Source of the DNA: Ilyonectria destructans
Taxonomy: Eukaryota; Ascomycota; Sordariomycetes; Hypocreales; Nectriaceae
Assembly (NCBI GenBank): GCA_020740775.1
Contig: JAHEWK010000005.1
Coordinates: forward strand, 2,542,001-2,606,000
Length of the DNA stretch: 64,000 bases
Reading direction: 5' to 3'
The notes beneath the pieces are model-generated. The model saw nothing but the letters and a program-made list of their open reading frames with translations. It searched no databases and was not told where the DNA came from. Shown here in pieces: positions 1 through 12,045 of this stretch. Made by a program: the position numbers and the translations under genes. Each line of letters begins with the position of its first letter. Positions within the stretch are counted from its first letter, which is position 1.

Positions 1-1338
1 CGCCTGAGTCGAGCGCCTCGAGGACCGCAACTAACATGGTGCTCACGCCGTAGAGGCCCGTGGCGTCGTGGTCGACGCACATGCGCAGCGTGGCGACGGG
101 GTCGAAGGCTGGGCTAGGGAAAAGGATGGCCGCACCCGTGGTGGCCGTTGCCATGTAGCCCAGGACGCTGCCGAAGCAGTGGAACAGGGGCGGCGGGACG
201 ACGATGCGGTCCTGCGGCACGAGACCCATGCGGTTTGCGATCAGAGCGCCGTTGTTGAGGATGGAGCGGTGGGAGAGCATGGCAGCTTTGGGGGTTGACG
301 TAGTCCCGGAGGTGAACTGGATATTGACAGTTTCGTTTGGGTCCAGGCGCTCATCCGGCGTGATAGGACGGTCAGAGCCCTCGAGGAGGATGGTGGAGGG
401 CGTCAGGGCGCGGCAACCCTCGAGGTTGAAGTTGATATCAGGGTGGCTGGCACGGTTATCCACGACGATGACCTTCTTTAGCGAGGGAACAGTCTCGCTT
501 TGGATGGATGAAGCGTCGAGGTCGCCAACTATGCTCTCGAGCAGAGGCTGGTTACATCTCCCCTTGCCAGGCCGGTACGCCAGATCCGTCACGGCCCCGA
601 TAATCAGAACTTCGACGGCGAGGTGCTTCAGCGCAGCAGCGACCTGCCGATCGTTGAAGCCCGGGTTCAGGGGCACAAGAACGGCGCCGAGCTTGAAGAT
701 GGCGTAGGTGAGGGCGGCGAAGTCGGGTGTGTTGCCGAGGGAGACGGCGACCCTATCGCCCTTGCGGACGCCAAGAGAGGCGAGCGACGCGGCGAGCCGG
801 TTGGAGAGCAGGTCGAGGGCATAGTACGAGAGCGATGTTTCGGTGGAGGAGATCGAGAGTGACGGCGATGATGGGGAGCGGGCAATGACGGCTGGGCGGT
901 CGCCGTGGGAGGAGACGATGGAGGAGAAGTGCTGAGGAATGGTGCCGGTGTAAAGGGCGGGCTGAGAGAGTGGGTGTTAGTGATGTGTAGTATCATGAGA
1001 TGATGACGTGAGTTGCGTTGACGTCAACAGATGACAGAGGACTCATACAGCATGCCAATCTCCTCATTGACCCCAAAGCTGTCGTCGTCATAGCTTGAAG
1101 AGAAGGGCACCATCTCAGGCCATGGACACTTGTGCGTGTATTCACCTCCCCATTCTCATCATGACATGTATGCGCAAATCAACAGACTGAAAAGAAGCCA
1201 TCCAGCACGTACCTCTTCAGGACCCCATCGAAGGCTCAACCCTGCCGTGGCGATTGCCCGTCGCTGTTGCAACGTTCTCCTCCCACTCGTAACCCCGCTC
1301 GCAAGACAGCGTCTGGCCAGTCCTCGCATCGTTATCAT
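1..1338 (-). CDS. Acyl-CoA synthetase (AMP-binding), 5' part, cut by window edge
   Basis: Activates a carboxylic (probably medium/long-chain fatty) acid to its CoA thioester through an acyl-AMP. The main exon (961 down to 1) is open throughout and contains the adenylate-forming core motif FTSGTTSTPK at about 312-340, where the usual Gly after GTT is Ser, plus the conserved blocks RKGDRVAVSLGN and LVPLNPGF. Upstream exons are tentative: 1338-1213 starts MITMRGLARR, is rich in Arg/Ser/Ala and lacks acids, like a mitochondrial presequence, and ends at GTACGT; 1128-1049 reads SYDDDSFGVNEEIG. The 1048/962 junction does not close in frame in my reading. The architecture resembles mitochondrial ACSF2-type ligases. 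The C-terminal domain is outside the window. Family certain; substrate and first exons uncertain. Confidence 0.85.
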
Positions 1339-2735
1339 TGTCGCCGTTGTGCCCGCATTGACGGGAGTAAACTCTGACTGGGTCCGTCGGCTGAGTTGAA
1401 GATGTGGCCAATTTCTCTCTCTCGACTGATAGCTCTGTCGCCGTGAGATGATAGAGCTCACGCTCAGTCTCGGCGTGTCAATTGATTAGTTGTTGATTTA
1501 TGTGGACTCAATGTCTCACTCGCACTTTCGCGTCTGGCGACTGGTGTCCCGTCTCTCGTCCGTCCTTTGCGTGGAACAAACAGTTGCCACGGCCGGTCTG
1601 AACCAAGATCATCACTGCTTCCCCCCCTCGCCTCGGCTACCATCGCCAATGATAGCCGTGCCTCCGCTTCCTTTCCCCTCTCCACTTGAGCGGCATGCAT
1701 GCGTACAGACGGAGAACGGGGCGTGGAACCGTAACCCAGTTCCTTTCCCCTCAGCTATTCGCCCAATGAATGGGGCCGAGAGCGAGGCGCATGCGTACCA
1801 AATCTGGGGAAAATGCGGGGTTGCAATAGAAATCGCGAAGCCAAGTTGGGCAGTCGAACTGAATTGAGCCAAGCCAACCCAGATAAGGAAACATTTCGTG
1901 GTGAGAGACCCGATACATACTGTGTGTATATGCTTGACACGGGTGGACGGAGGTAACCTTGACAAGGGGTAACAAAGCCAAGGCCATCTGGTTGGTCGAT
2001 GGCTAGATGGTCATCATGCGCATGACATTGCCCTTCAAGAATGACGGATACTACAAATTGTGAAGAATATTGGTGGGCAACTCGCTCGCTCATAGCCGGT
2101 TCTGATTGATGAGGTGCCTCTTGGGCACTGTCTAACATCCCTTCCCGGGAACGAGATCGCGACAGTATAGCAGCAGCTCGTCTCTTCCAAGGTCGAGCCC
2201 ATGCTGTTGGCGGATCTATCTCCGTCATGTCCGCCACCTCGACTCCTCGCGTTTGCTCATGACATAAATATATGCATTAGCCGAGCGAATCGGCCATGTC
2301 CGTCAAAGTAGTCATCGTACTCCTACTCCATGAAATTCTTGCCCCTTACAACACCTCAGGAACTGCAAACAGCCCTGGAAAGAACATCGATGATGGCAAC
2401 TCAAAACGAGAAGAAGAAAAAGTCCAAAATCTATCCCAAAAACACAGGTACACACTCCAACGGAGGAAAAAAAAAGAAGAAATCAAGTCTAGTCCCCTTT
2501 GCCCCCAATCTTTTTTGCGCTTCCTCTGCAATGCAATCGTTGTAGGTAGAACAGGTTCGAAGGGAAGCCACATAAAGTGGAAACCAGCCCAAAACTGGCA
2601 TTGAAGGATGCCATTAGAATAGAGTAGCAGCTGAAATATACAATGTTGAGAAGCGTATCTTAGGTGGGTCGTCGCGGAGCATAAAGTCTCGTCGGTTATG
2701 GTGTTTTGTTATTGTTGTTAGCCGGGGGCTTGAGG
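1339..2735. other. Intergenic region, no gene seen
   Basis: This stretch lies between the divergent 5' end of the acyl-CoA synthetase and the 3' end of the glycosyltransferase. Open frames here are short, lack recognisable motifs and have no consistent splice signals. It presumably holds the synthetase promoter and a long 3' untranslated region. Confidence 0.5.
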
Positions 2736-3941
2736 TTATTGCTGAATAACCTGCTGCTTTGGCGGTTGTACGGTTTCCTCCTGCTGCTCGCCCATGTGTC
2801 GCTCGCTCTCGGGTTTCCATGTACCTGTAATCAAATAGTCAGCCCTGTCCGCAAACGCCCTTGTTTGGAGTATCTGCTTACCTTCAAAGTCGTGCTTCAC
2901 GAAGGCCATGGGATCATCGGGCTCCTTGGCGCCCATCTGTCCCACACCTGGAGAGAAGCTTGTGATAGGCAGGACCACAACGTCGCCCACCCGCTTGCTC
3001 GTCACCATGCCCGTGAATTGACGATAGTCAATTTTTTCCTTGCTGGCGCTGACATCGAAGTAGCGCCCATCATTCAAATAGTCCATAACAGTATCTGTCC
3101 ACACAGCCGGACCAGTGAACTCCACCACATCGTTGCCTTGGAACTTTTCGAGCTTGCCCGCGCTCTTCCAGGCGAGAGTCTTGTTGGTAATGCGGCCGAT
3201 GATATCGCGTAGGACAGGGTGGCCAGGTTTGCTCTGGATGGTCCACTGACAAAACTGGATGCGACGGCTGTACCAGTCTGCCCAGTCAGGGCGGTCAGGG
3301 TCAGCCTCGATGCCAATGACAAGACCAACGGTTTCTCGGGGAACCTTCTCTGGGATCCACTTGAATGCGCTTTGGATGGCGAAGGTGTCGATATCTGAGT
3401 AGATACCACCGCGAGCAAAGAGAATGAGGTAGCGGAAGAAGTCGGCTTTGAGGACAGGCAGGGGCATGGCGTTGTAGGCCTCAAGCACCTCAGGGATCGA
3501 GGCGTAGAGAAGGCGAAGCAAGTTGACAGCGACATCATCAGTGATGACCTCGTGGACGAAGCCCGGGTGCTCGTCAGTCCAGGACGCCTCCTCGTCACGG
3601 AACTTGAAGTTGGGGTCGTCGGGGCTGTACTTCCAAGTCTGCCAAATGTAGGCCGGGAACTTGGACTCGACATCGTAGGGGTATGCGTAGGCGAGCTTGC
3701 CGTCGGTGGACATGTCCGACATGTCAATGCGGGGCCTCATGCGTCGCGGCTTCACCTCCATCTCCTTAGGTTCCGCAGGCTTGGGGGTTGTGGAATCGGG
3801 GTTCGAGGCAGGAGCGTCATTGTTGGAGGCGGCGGCCTGGGGGGTCGAGGGAGCTGAGGGAGATTCGTGCGATCTCGAGAGGAGGAAGAAGAAAGTGAGG
3901 ATGAATATGGCGGCCACGATGGCTCGCCGAGAATTGAGCAT
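2736..3941 (-). CDS. Och1/Hoc1-type alpha-1,6-mannosyltransferase (GT32, DXD motif)
   Basis: Golgi type II membrane glycosyltransferase that extends N-linked or cell-wall mannan using GDP-mannose. A single N-terminal anchor (AAIFILTFFFLLS, about residues 8-23) follows a short basic tail; a Pro/Ala/Ser stem leads to the catalytic domain beginning IWQTWKYSP. The nucleotide-sugar motif is GGIYSDIDTFA (DXD = DID) near residue 187, after the family block LKADFFRYLILF. Exons 3941-2882 and 2824-2736 (382 aa). The 57-nt intron (2881-2825, GTAAGC to TTACAG) is a multiple of three without stop codons, so an unspliced reading adds 19 residues; splicing gives HDFEGTWKPESERH, which fits the family. Three members of this family usually occur in fungi, so I do not assign OCH1 versus HOC1. 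Confidence 0.93.
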   Translation of the reverse strand: MLNSRRAIVAAIFILTFFFLLSRSHESPSAPSTPQAAASNNDAPASNPDSTTPKPAEPKEMEVKPRRMRPRIDMSDMSTDGKLAYAYPYDVESKFPAYIWQTWKYSPDDPNFKFRDEEASWTDEHPGFVHEVITDDVAVNLLRLLYASIPEVLEAYNAMPLPVLKADFFRYLILFARGGIYSDIDTFAIQSAFKWIPEKVPRETVGLVIGIEADPDRPDWADWYSRRIQFCQWTIQSKPGHPVLRDIIGRITNKTLAWKSAGKLEKFQGNDVVEFTGPAVWTDTVMDYLNDGRYFDVSASKEKIDYRQFTGMVTSKRVGDVVVLPITSFSPGVGQMGAKEPDDPMAFVKHDFEGKQILQTRAFADRADYLITGTWKPESERHMGEQQEETVQPPKQQVIQQ

Positions 3942-6900
3942 GGCGGGCGATGGGTGACGACGAGATTCGGCCGTGCTGAGTGTGCTCTCGTATAGTTAAA
4001 GGAGTGGATGCCCGTCACAGGGGGGAGGTGCCGTCAGCAGCGGAGGAGGAGAAACAAAAGCTGAAGGTCTAGAGGCGCATCGAGAAGAGAGGGCGGTCGG
4101 GAGGAACGAGGGGAAGAAGCGAGGCGACGACGACGACGGGCAAAGAATGAAGATGCAACAAAAAAGTCCCTGGTGGTTGCGTCGCGGCGGGAAGGGGAGT
4201 CTTGTAGGGGATCCGCAATTGGACACAACCTGGCCCTGGCGCAGCACAGGGACTGTTCTAGCAGCGGTTCTAGCACAGAGCCCCAGCAGCGGTTGCACCC
4301 TAGGCAAAATGAGGTCGCGCGCAATCTCTGGAGCTGCAGGATGTGGCACCGCTTTCGACGTTGGAGTCTTCGCCAAGGATCCGCCTAGCCAGCAAGGGGA
4401 AGTGGTAAGGGTTGATTCCTTGACGCTGATTGCAGAAGGCGCGAGCGGCTATCGACTCAGGTGTGCACTATTCGCAGCACTATTCGCAGTAGGGAGGGAG
4501 CTGCTGAAGGAACTTGGGGGAGTAAAGAGGATGACGAGGAGATGGAGGGAAAAGATTGGCTGCGCCGGGCTGAGCGAACAAGACGCCAAAGCCACAGCGT
4601 GCGAGTCGCGGTACAGGTGGTATATGAGGAGAAATGATACGTGGCCCTGGTGCTTGAAGCAATGGAAGGAGCCGTGGACGGCACGAGCGACGAGCGAAAG
4701 TGACGTGGAGGCCCAGACCACAGAGTTACGATGGATCGAGGGGACCACGGGTCCGGGGCTATCTGGTACCTCTAGCTCAGGTACCCTGAATCTGAAGATA
4801 CCCCTGAGAGTCCCAGTCGGTAGCCGTACATGCCTCGCAGCGACTGGAGGGAGCCCCTTTCGGGGAGTGGGGGATCCGGTTAGGGAGGCACTTCTAGGGG
4901 ATGTACTGCGCTGTAGATCGGGCGCAGAGGCCGCTGTGGCACATGCCACCGCCAGCCGACAGGCGTTGAACGATGGACGACGGTGACTGGAGGACCTACT
5001 GCGCTGCGTAATTGGGATAATACGCGCATGCTGCCGAACCTGGAGTAACTCGACGTCTACGAACCACCCAACGGTCGTCGACGAAAGGGAGATGGGCCCA
5101 GCGACGACATGCGACCCTGGCTCGACGGTGGGGACGTGGGGCAGAATAAGAACCCCCAGAGCCACAGCCCCAAGAGACCAAACCCAACCTGCGCAAATCG
5201 CCATGGACTCAGGGAGCACGGTGCCGGAATATCGACCAGGGACGGAAGAATTAGCAAAGAATGGACAATAAGGAAGGAAGGGATAAGCAATGTCGCCAAC
5301 TGGCGCCCGAGCCCGGTCCGTTTTCCATCATGGACAGTCATTCGTTACTGGCTTTGTGTCTTAGTTTCAGACCAACTACTAGCCCAGATAAGGAAGTCAC
5401 TGTGATGGCACTGAAGACAAGAATGATGCCATCTCGGCCTGCTGCAGAAGTTGTTCTCTGTCTAGGCTAATTTACCCTGCCACTGGCTGGCTCGTACTCC
5501 AAACCAGAGCGCCATTGATCGCGGTACTTGAGCCATATGACGCGGATGGAAGTCTATTAACAAGATACAGCCACATCAAAGCTCCGAATCTAACAACCTA
5601 CCAACAAAGCTGACGCGGACGCAGACAAATACCCTCTTCCGCTCATAGGCAAGCCTGCACCGAGGATGGAGCACAGTGCAGTCCGGTGCAGGCCACCAGA
5701 AGGGAAAGAGGTGGCGAATCAGAACAACCCTGTTGCACGCGTGTTTCGGCAATCCATTGCAGATTCAGTGTTCATGTGCAACCCAAGACAAGGTCGAGAC
5801 AAAGAACTCACAACCCAAGCCCAAGCCGAAGCTAGAACCCAGAGCAATCCCGCGTTGAAGACAACGGCATGAGGCTAGCCATCGGGGATTGGATGGATTT
5901 GACACACCGCTGGGTGATGGGATGGCCAGGGTTCCCTTGTTCACTTCTCGGACGGATTGCCTTGGATTTTCCTCTAGACTTTCAGATAGATTGAGCGTCG
6001 CCGCTTGTTTCAGCGTTCCCGTCCCACACAGCATCAGTCAGAATGCCGCCGCGCGCGCAGGTATTTGCTCCCTCCCACACCCAAGGCCTACGCTCGAAAA
6101 CGTACATCAAGACTGGGGGAATCCGACTCTCGCGTGGAGATACGAGGCCACGGAAAGAGGGTGTCGGCAGCAGACGCCGTAATCAGAATTGGCCGACAAT
6201 TCCTTTCCTATACGACACGACCTATATACGAAGTAGGAAGTACATGGTGCCAAGTACCACAGTCGGGAGCGGGCCCTCGGCTCCACCGTAAAAAGGGGTC
6301 CGTGATACTCCTGAACGGCCAAAGGATACGCGGGTCCTCCATTTCGTCATACGAAGGGGCGCAATGATGCAGCGGGCAAGGAAATTTCACGCTTGCCTGG
6401 CGAGGAACCGTCAATTGCTCGTGAAACCGTCCAATTCCCGTCAGTTGTCGAAATTTTATGGTGGCGAGCCTGCTTAGGGTACCAAAGACAGAGTTGCCCA
6501 AGGTTATGGCTCGAGTCCATCTCCGCCTACATTGCGTCCAGCTTCTCATTTTGGTCATGACTTCTTGAGTCAATTGACACGTTCTGGGATATGCTTGTCG
6601 GGAAAAGCGTTTAGTTTGCATGACTTGCAAAACCAGTTTGCGTTTCGCAACTGGTGCACAGGCCTCGCCTAGTCTCAGAAACACAAGCTTCCTCGGGAAC
6701 GTAGTGCCTCTCCTTGACACACTCACCGGAGCTCTCCGCGATCCTTTCCGTCTGTGGGCAATCAACTAATTTAGGACTTAGACCAGTGGTTCTCGCCGCA
6801 TTACGGCAAATTCAACGGCATTCGAAACACTGTGTGGAATGAGGGATCATATATTGACCACTAAACCGGTCTCAAAACAAGCCTTCTTGGCTGTCATGTT

Positions 6901-9900
6901 GTTGCGGAGAGTGTCTTGTGTGAGAGACATGTTACTGTCAAAGGGTAGCAGAACGCCACACCATATCTTCATACTCGTTTCTTTTTCAAAGCCCATAAAC
7001 TATTACATGTGCCAAAATTAGAAAGTGATGGTGGAATAGTGAGTATAGAATTGACGGAGATCGAGGTAGGCTGAAACAGACTCCGAACCGGAGCTGCTGA
7101 TTCCCGCTCACTTCCTTGTCCACCAAACTTGGATGTATCCAGGCCAGCCTCAACCTTTGCGAGGGAGAGTCACTGAGAGTCACTCCAACCTTCCGCTCGA
7201 CACTACGGAAACTAATGCCACCTTGTCATATGCAGTCTTGAACTATAAAGGAAAAGGGTGCAATTGATGTATTCTAAAGTGGCGTGTAATCAACTAGCCC
7301 TTACTGGCTGACTGAGCAGATACTTGCTTGATCAGCAAACCCAAATCCCGCGGGAAAGGGGTCTTTGTCAACCATTGAACCGGTCGTCCAGCGCTTGGCC
7401 TAAAATCAACTCTGCCCTTGCCCTGGTATTACCTAGCTTGGGCTGAAATGTTTCGATGTGAAAACCAAAATGTTGGGGGAGGGGACTTGGAGCTCGTTCG
7501 GAACGGGACGATGTGACATGCACACCCCGGCTTCCTAGCCCATGACCGCGCGCGCGGGTGTCATGATGGCCTGGAAGCTATGGCAGCCATCACGGACAGC
7601 CATTGTGGCAGCGCGCAGCCACGCACCATACGAGGAGATGTCGCCGAGTGCCACGTCTCGCTCTCTGTCGCCGCTACACGATGAGGCGAGACAACGCGTG
7701 TTCGGGACGTATTAATAGTCTTCGCCGACGCTGGCGCAGCCCTCCGACAAGGCTCGGACTCGCGTAGAGAACTTGCACGGCGCGCGCCCTTCTCGTGGCG
7801 ATCCACGGCCGGGACGGACGGACTACACGACTGTCTCTAAGAGTTTGGCTGACGATGTTTCTTGATAAGGAAGCTGCTTGGGATGGGAGAGGGGGAAAGG
7901 GTAGGGATCAAGGGAACAAGCGCCCTTGGCACGACGAGCCGATGACAAGCTTGAGGGATCATGACGCCCTCCTCGGAGTTCTGTAGGGCTAGCTTCACAA
8001 GGAGCCCCTCCCCCACTCTACGGACACACATATGTACTGAACTACTACTGCTCGGTATCAGTTGCATCGAGATCTCTCCATGTGCTGTACTGCGCATGTA
8101 CATAGCTTAGTTGGCAAGCACATGTCGCCCTCTCTGTCGCGGAGTATCCAGCATGTATAGGTATTCACAATACGAGGTCGTGAGATTTGGGGAAATGCAG
8201 CACTGCATCCGCGCGGGAACTTTACATGGAACAGGGTACCCTCTAACGTTATCAAAATGCGGGCTAATGATGGCCGATGTCCCTGGTGGGGAGCGGTTCT
8301 CGGATTTTTAATCGGGGGAATGGCCAGTATTTCGAGAGTCAGACTTGTCTAGGTTGTCATGGTTGGGTCGCCAATTTGTCAGCCGCACAACGAAGTTCGC
8401 GCTCGGGGGTTCGGCCGCCACCACCCGGAATATCTGCCATGTGCTACGTAACTGCGATAGACGAGAGGCGAAGAGGCGAGAGACGAATGAGGGAAATGGG
8501 AGGGAGCCTTGGCAAACCACCCGCTCCAGAGACGGGAGACGAATAAGGGAAATGGGAGAGAGAGCCTTGGCAAACGACCCGCTCCAGAGACGGAGCACTT
8601 ACCTAAGTGCCTGGCTCTTTCGGCCGTGGGAAATCGGATTCCGGAGGTTGTCTTGTGGTTGCTCGTTTGGGTCGCAGGTGGATAACCCCAGCGCGGAGGC
8701 GTTCTGGAACCCGACAGCGAACGGCGAGAAAGGGCCGTCAAGCAGCCTCCGATCGGACTGGAATAACTCCGCAGGAGGATGCCCCGCTCGGAGCGCGAGT
8801 GAGATTACGGAGTGCGACTGCTAGAAATACAAATCACGGCGCTGGTGAGAATGGAAAATAATTAGTAAATGCGAAAGCGAATTGCTTGCCACCTACAGGC
8901 TACACAGCGAAGCGAGTTGGCACCGGGCCTCGGAGAGTCTGAATCGTCCGAGGATGCCGGACCGCGAACAGGATGGGCCCCGCTCCCACGCGGACTTAAG
9001 CCCTGTAATCCCAGCGAGGTGCATCCTGGCGTTTTGTGCGTTTGCGCGCTGGGAGCTTGGAGCTGGGGACTGGACCTTCGCGCAAGCAGCCAGCGCGGAG
9101 TAACTGCTGGCTGCTCTCTGCATGCAACTCGACGGTGCGTGCCCTGCGATGTGAGAGAGGAGGGTTGTATTCGGCAGGTACCTGATGATCCCAGCAATGC
9201 CGGAGCTGGTCGTCGCCCTGCTCCAGTGTTTTGTGGATGGGTGTGTTCTCCCAGGCTTGTCTCTTTGGTCTGTACTCCGTAAGGGCCGACGAATCGATAA
9301 CTCCATGTCGCATGCCCATTTGTAAGGGCATCCCCGGAGAGACAGCAGCGTCACTGAATGACAAAGATGCGCCGCGCGCCGCCTCCGTACGTAAACCCCG
9401 GAGCCAATGCGCGGGAGGTGTAAGTCCATCGTCCATCGTGGGCCCTTCCCGGCGCCATCGGCGATTGAGTCGGTTGACATCCGGGGTGAACCTTTGCGTC
9501 GCGGAGAGTTTTGGGGGCGCGCTGAGAGACTCTATCCACCCAACCCAACACGCCGAACCGAGGAGAGTTCGTACACCACCATCAGGCAGAATGAAGATGG
9601 GGACTTGCTGCCGTGGGCTCTGCTGATGCTACGGAGTTCCGTTGGGCAAAACACACCAGCCAATCCATCCAAAGTCATCCTGGTAAGCCTGCTGGGGTGC
9701 GTGTTGGTAGGGCTCTGGGATCCGATAGACCGGGAGATGGGCGTCACCACCCCGGACGCAGCGCATGTAAACTCCACCCGAGTAGCGCACTTCGCAGGCC
9801 GGAGGGCGTAATAAGATACTCTGTGGCAGGCTGTACTAGGTATGTACCAGCGCCCTTCAGGCCTAGGCCCAGGCTTATGTGTGCCCTCCCACGGCGGATT

Positions 9901-10779
9901 TGGGGGTATTTTGGATTACCGAGCGTCTCGGACTTTGTGGAGTGCGGCGCGCGGTGCACTGGCGGGCAAGCCCACTGTCCACTGAAGCCAGTGGCTGAGA
10001 GAGACCCCGAACGGCTGAATTGGTTGAGTTTGGATAACGTACGCCGAGACCCAAGCCCACGCCCACGCCCAAGCCTAGACCTAGTGCCACTGTAAGGTAG
10101 TTCCGTCCCCCGTCCCCACGGCCGAAGAGTGCTCCATGGCTTCGGAGATTTGCAAGCATGACAAAACCCGCCGCAGGGCAGCAGCCAGCGCCAGCACCTG
10201 GACACCTGGGCGCCTGGGGACCTGTCCTTGCTCCGTCGGCTTGGGCGGGATGCAGCTCGAGGCATTCCCGGGTGGGAAACCGCCTTAAATACCCAGCCTT
10301 GGCCTGCACCCCCCCGCCGAGCCCTTCTATCCTGCCTGCTCTGCTCTATTCTTTCCATTATATGTGACGTCGCTATCCGGTATTCAAGTATTACAGCGCT
10401 GCAGAGTGACCTTGTGGTTGGTTCCGAAGGCTCCCCCGATTTGAGCATTGCGACATCGCTACTCCTCCGTACAACCCCCGGACGACGCTCACACAAACCC
10501 ATTTACACCTCGGCTCACCAACCCGTTCCGACGACTCACTCAGCCTCTTGTTCGCCTCACCTCGCCCAACCGATTTTAATTCACCCCATGACCACCAAGG
10601 TTCGCAAACAGAGAGCAAGCACAAGAATCAAGCAACTACGTCACGCGACCCCAAGGTCTCGATGTGCTCGTAATTCTCCCGCCGAAGTCCAGGGTTCCAG
10701 AGAAACCGGGCGGCACAGTTCCGTCTACACCCTCTCGTCATCCGCTTCGCAAACATCACCACCACCGCAACAACAAGAC
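3942..10779. other. 6.8-kb gene-poor stretch
   Basis: No protein family, splice-consistent gene or RNA was recognised on either strand. The longest open frames (about 250 codons at 5219-4449 and 10502-9744, minus strand) have low-complexity, shadow-like compositions and no motifs. The left end holds the promoter of the glycosyltransferase. The only structured elements I see are a 57-bp tandem duplication at 8479-8593 and a CT-rich, TATA-like promoter (CTTAAATACC near 10285) before the DUF3237 gene. Confidence 0.5.
8479..8593. repeat. Two-copy direct tandem repeat, about 57 bp
   Basis: Copy 1 is 8479-8535 and copy 2 is 8536-8593. Both read AGACGAAT(G/A)AGGGAAATGG, then GAGCCTTGGCAAAC, then CCCGCTCCAGAGACGG. 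They differ by a GA insertion and four or five substitutions. No gene overlaps it. Confidence 0.85.
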
Positions 10780-12045
10780 ATGGCCACCGAGACCGACACG
10801 CTGTCGCTGCCCACCAGCACCGCGCCCACAGACGTCACCGAGTCGACATGCATGCCCAACTCTCACCCCAGCTTCCCGTCGCCGTTCCAGGCCGTCCCTC
10901 CGGCGCCCGTGGCCGCCGACTGGGATACTAAGCTAGTTATGCCGGACATGCCTCACCCTTCGGCATTTCCGCATTATGGCATCGGGACGCCGTCTACTTT
11001 CGACTGTGGAAGCGGAAGCGGCAGCGCAAGTGGAAACAGCAGCGGAACGGGGTGTTTTAACGATGGCGGCATGTTGTACCGCGCACAAGCCGAGATGGAA
11101 ATGAGAGAAGGACCCGGCAAGTATGTCAACCCCCAACCTTCATCTCCAACACTTTCATATCGAAGGAGATGAGTCCGTCATTCACTAAAGCGATCGGTTT
11201 GCTGACTTTCTCCTTGGGTAATTTTATAGGACCGTCGAAGAAGCCTGTCAGCGCTCTCTCAATCACTTCCCGTGCCCGGGCCTTGCCTTTCCCATGCCCG
11301 CGCTCGATTTCGATTTCCGCCTCGCCGTCCGACTCAACCAGGAACCCGCCCGCGTTGATACCGGCGCTACAAAGGAAATCACAACGGTCGCTGCCGGCGT
11401 ATGGTCTGGCTCATTTGGCCATGGCCGCGTTATGGTACGTTCCCTTCTTATCGCAACACCTTCAGTTCGCGACAGGCATCTCATATGCCTCTCCTTCTAT
11501 ATATGTCTTGTGGCTGACCAAGTTGAGTTGTCTCTATAGGCTGGTGGATATGATCTCGGCCAAGCCCGCGGATTCCGACCGATGAGACTCGTTGAAGGCG
11601 CCTTTGTTGTGCAGACTAGCGACGAGATACCTGCAGTGTACGAGGCCCTCCCCTTACACCCCGCAACCCTGCATGATAGTTTAGTGAGTCCACGACGCTG
11701 ACCAAACCTCACACTTAGACTCGAGATGCGTACACGCGGCTCCCTCTCGGGCCCGTCGGACGTCCTCGATGCGCTCCTCAGCCCGCGCAGCCCCAAGGAC
11801 ATTGACCCGCGCCGCTACGGCTTTCGCATGTTTGCCACTATCAAGACAGCCGACAAGCGCTATGCAGAGATTGTCAACTGCGGCCTGTGGGTGGCTAGCG
11901 GTGCCTGGCGTGGTGAGCACCTCGTCATTGAGTAAGCAACTCCCCCTTGACAGCCCCCTTTCCTGCGACTGCCGGATGAGATGGGATGAGATGAGATGCA
12001 GTGTGCTGACTCCCGGGGTTCCTTAGTGCATACCGCGTCACATAG
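10780..12045 (+). CDS. DUF3237 family protein
   Basis: Uncharacterised protein with a C-terminal DUF3237 beta-barrel domain; function unknown. Exons 10780-11120, 11230-11434, 11540-11637, 11719-11931 and 12027-12045 give 291 aa with every junction in phase. The first about 115 residues are Ser/Pro/Gly-rich and probably disordered. The DUF3237 signature follows: FRLAVRL, TGATKEITTVAAGVWSGSFGHG, GGYDLGQARGFRPMRLVEGAFVVQTSDE, LEMRTRGSLSG, DPRRYGFRMFATIKT, YAEIVNCGLWVASGAWR. These are quoted as separate blocks. The start at 10780 (GACATGG) was chosen over an upstream in-frame ATG at 10588 because of context and proximity to the domain. The third intron (11638-11718, GTACGA) joins SDEIPAV to LEMRTRG. 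It ends facing POP7 on the other strand. Confidence 0.85.

Noticed and set aside
4449..5219. 256-codon minus-strand open frame
   Set aside because: Ser/Pro/Arg/His-rich composition, no motif, no splice-supported extension; GC-rich DNA gives such frames by chance.
8893..9480. 195-codon minus-strand open frame
   Set aside because: Overlaps equally long frames on both strands, none with a recognisable motif.
9744..10502. 252-codon minus-strand open frame in front of the DUF3237 gene
   Set aside because: Lies in promoter-like sequence; Gly/Arg/Leu repeats (from a short CTAGGCC-type repeat) explain its length.
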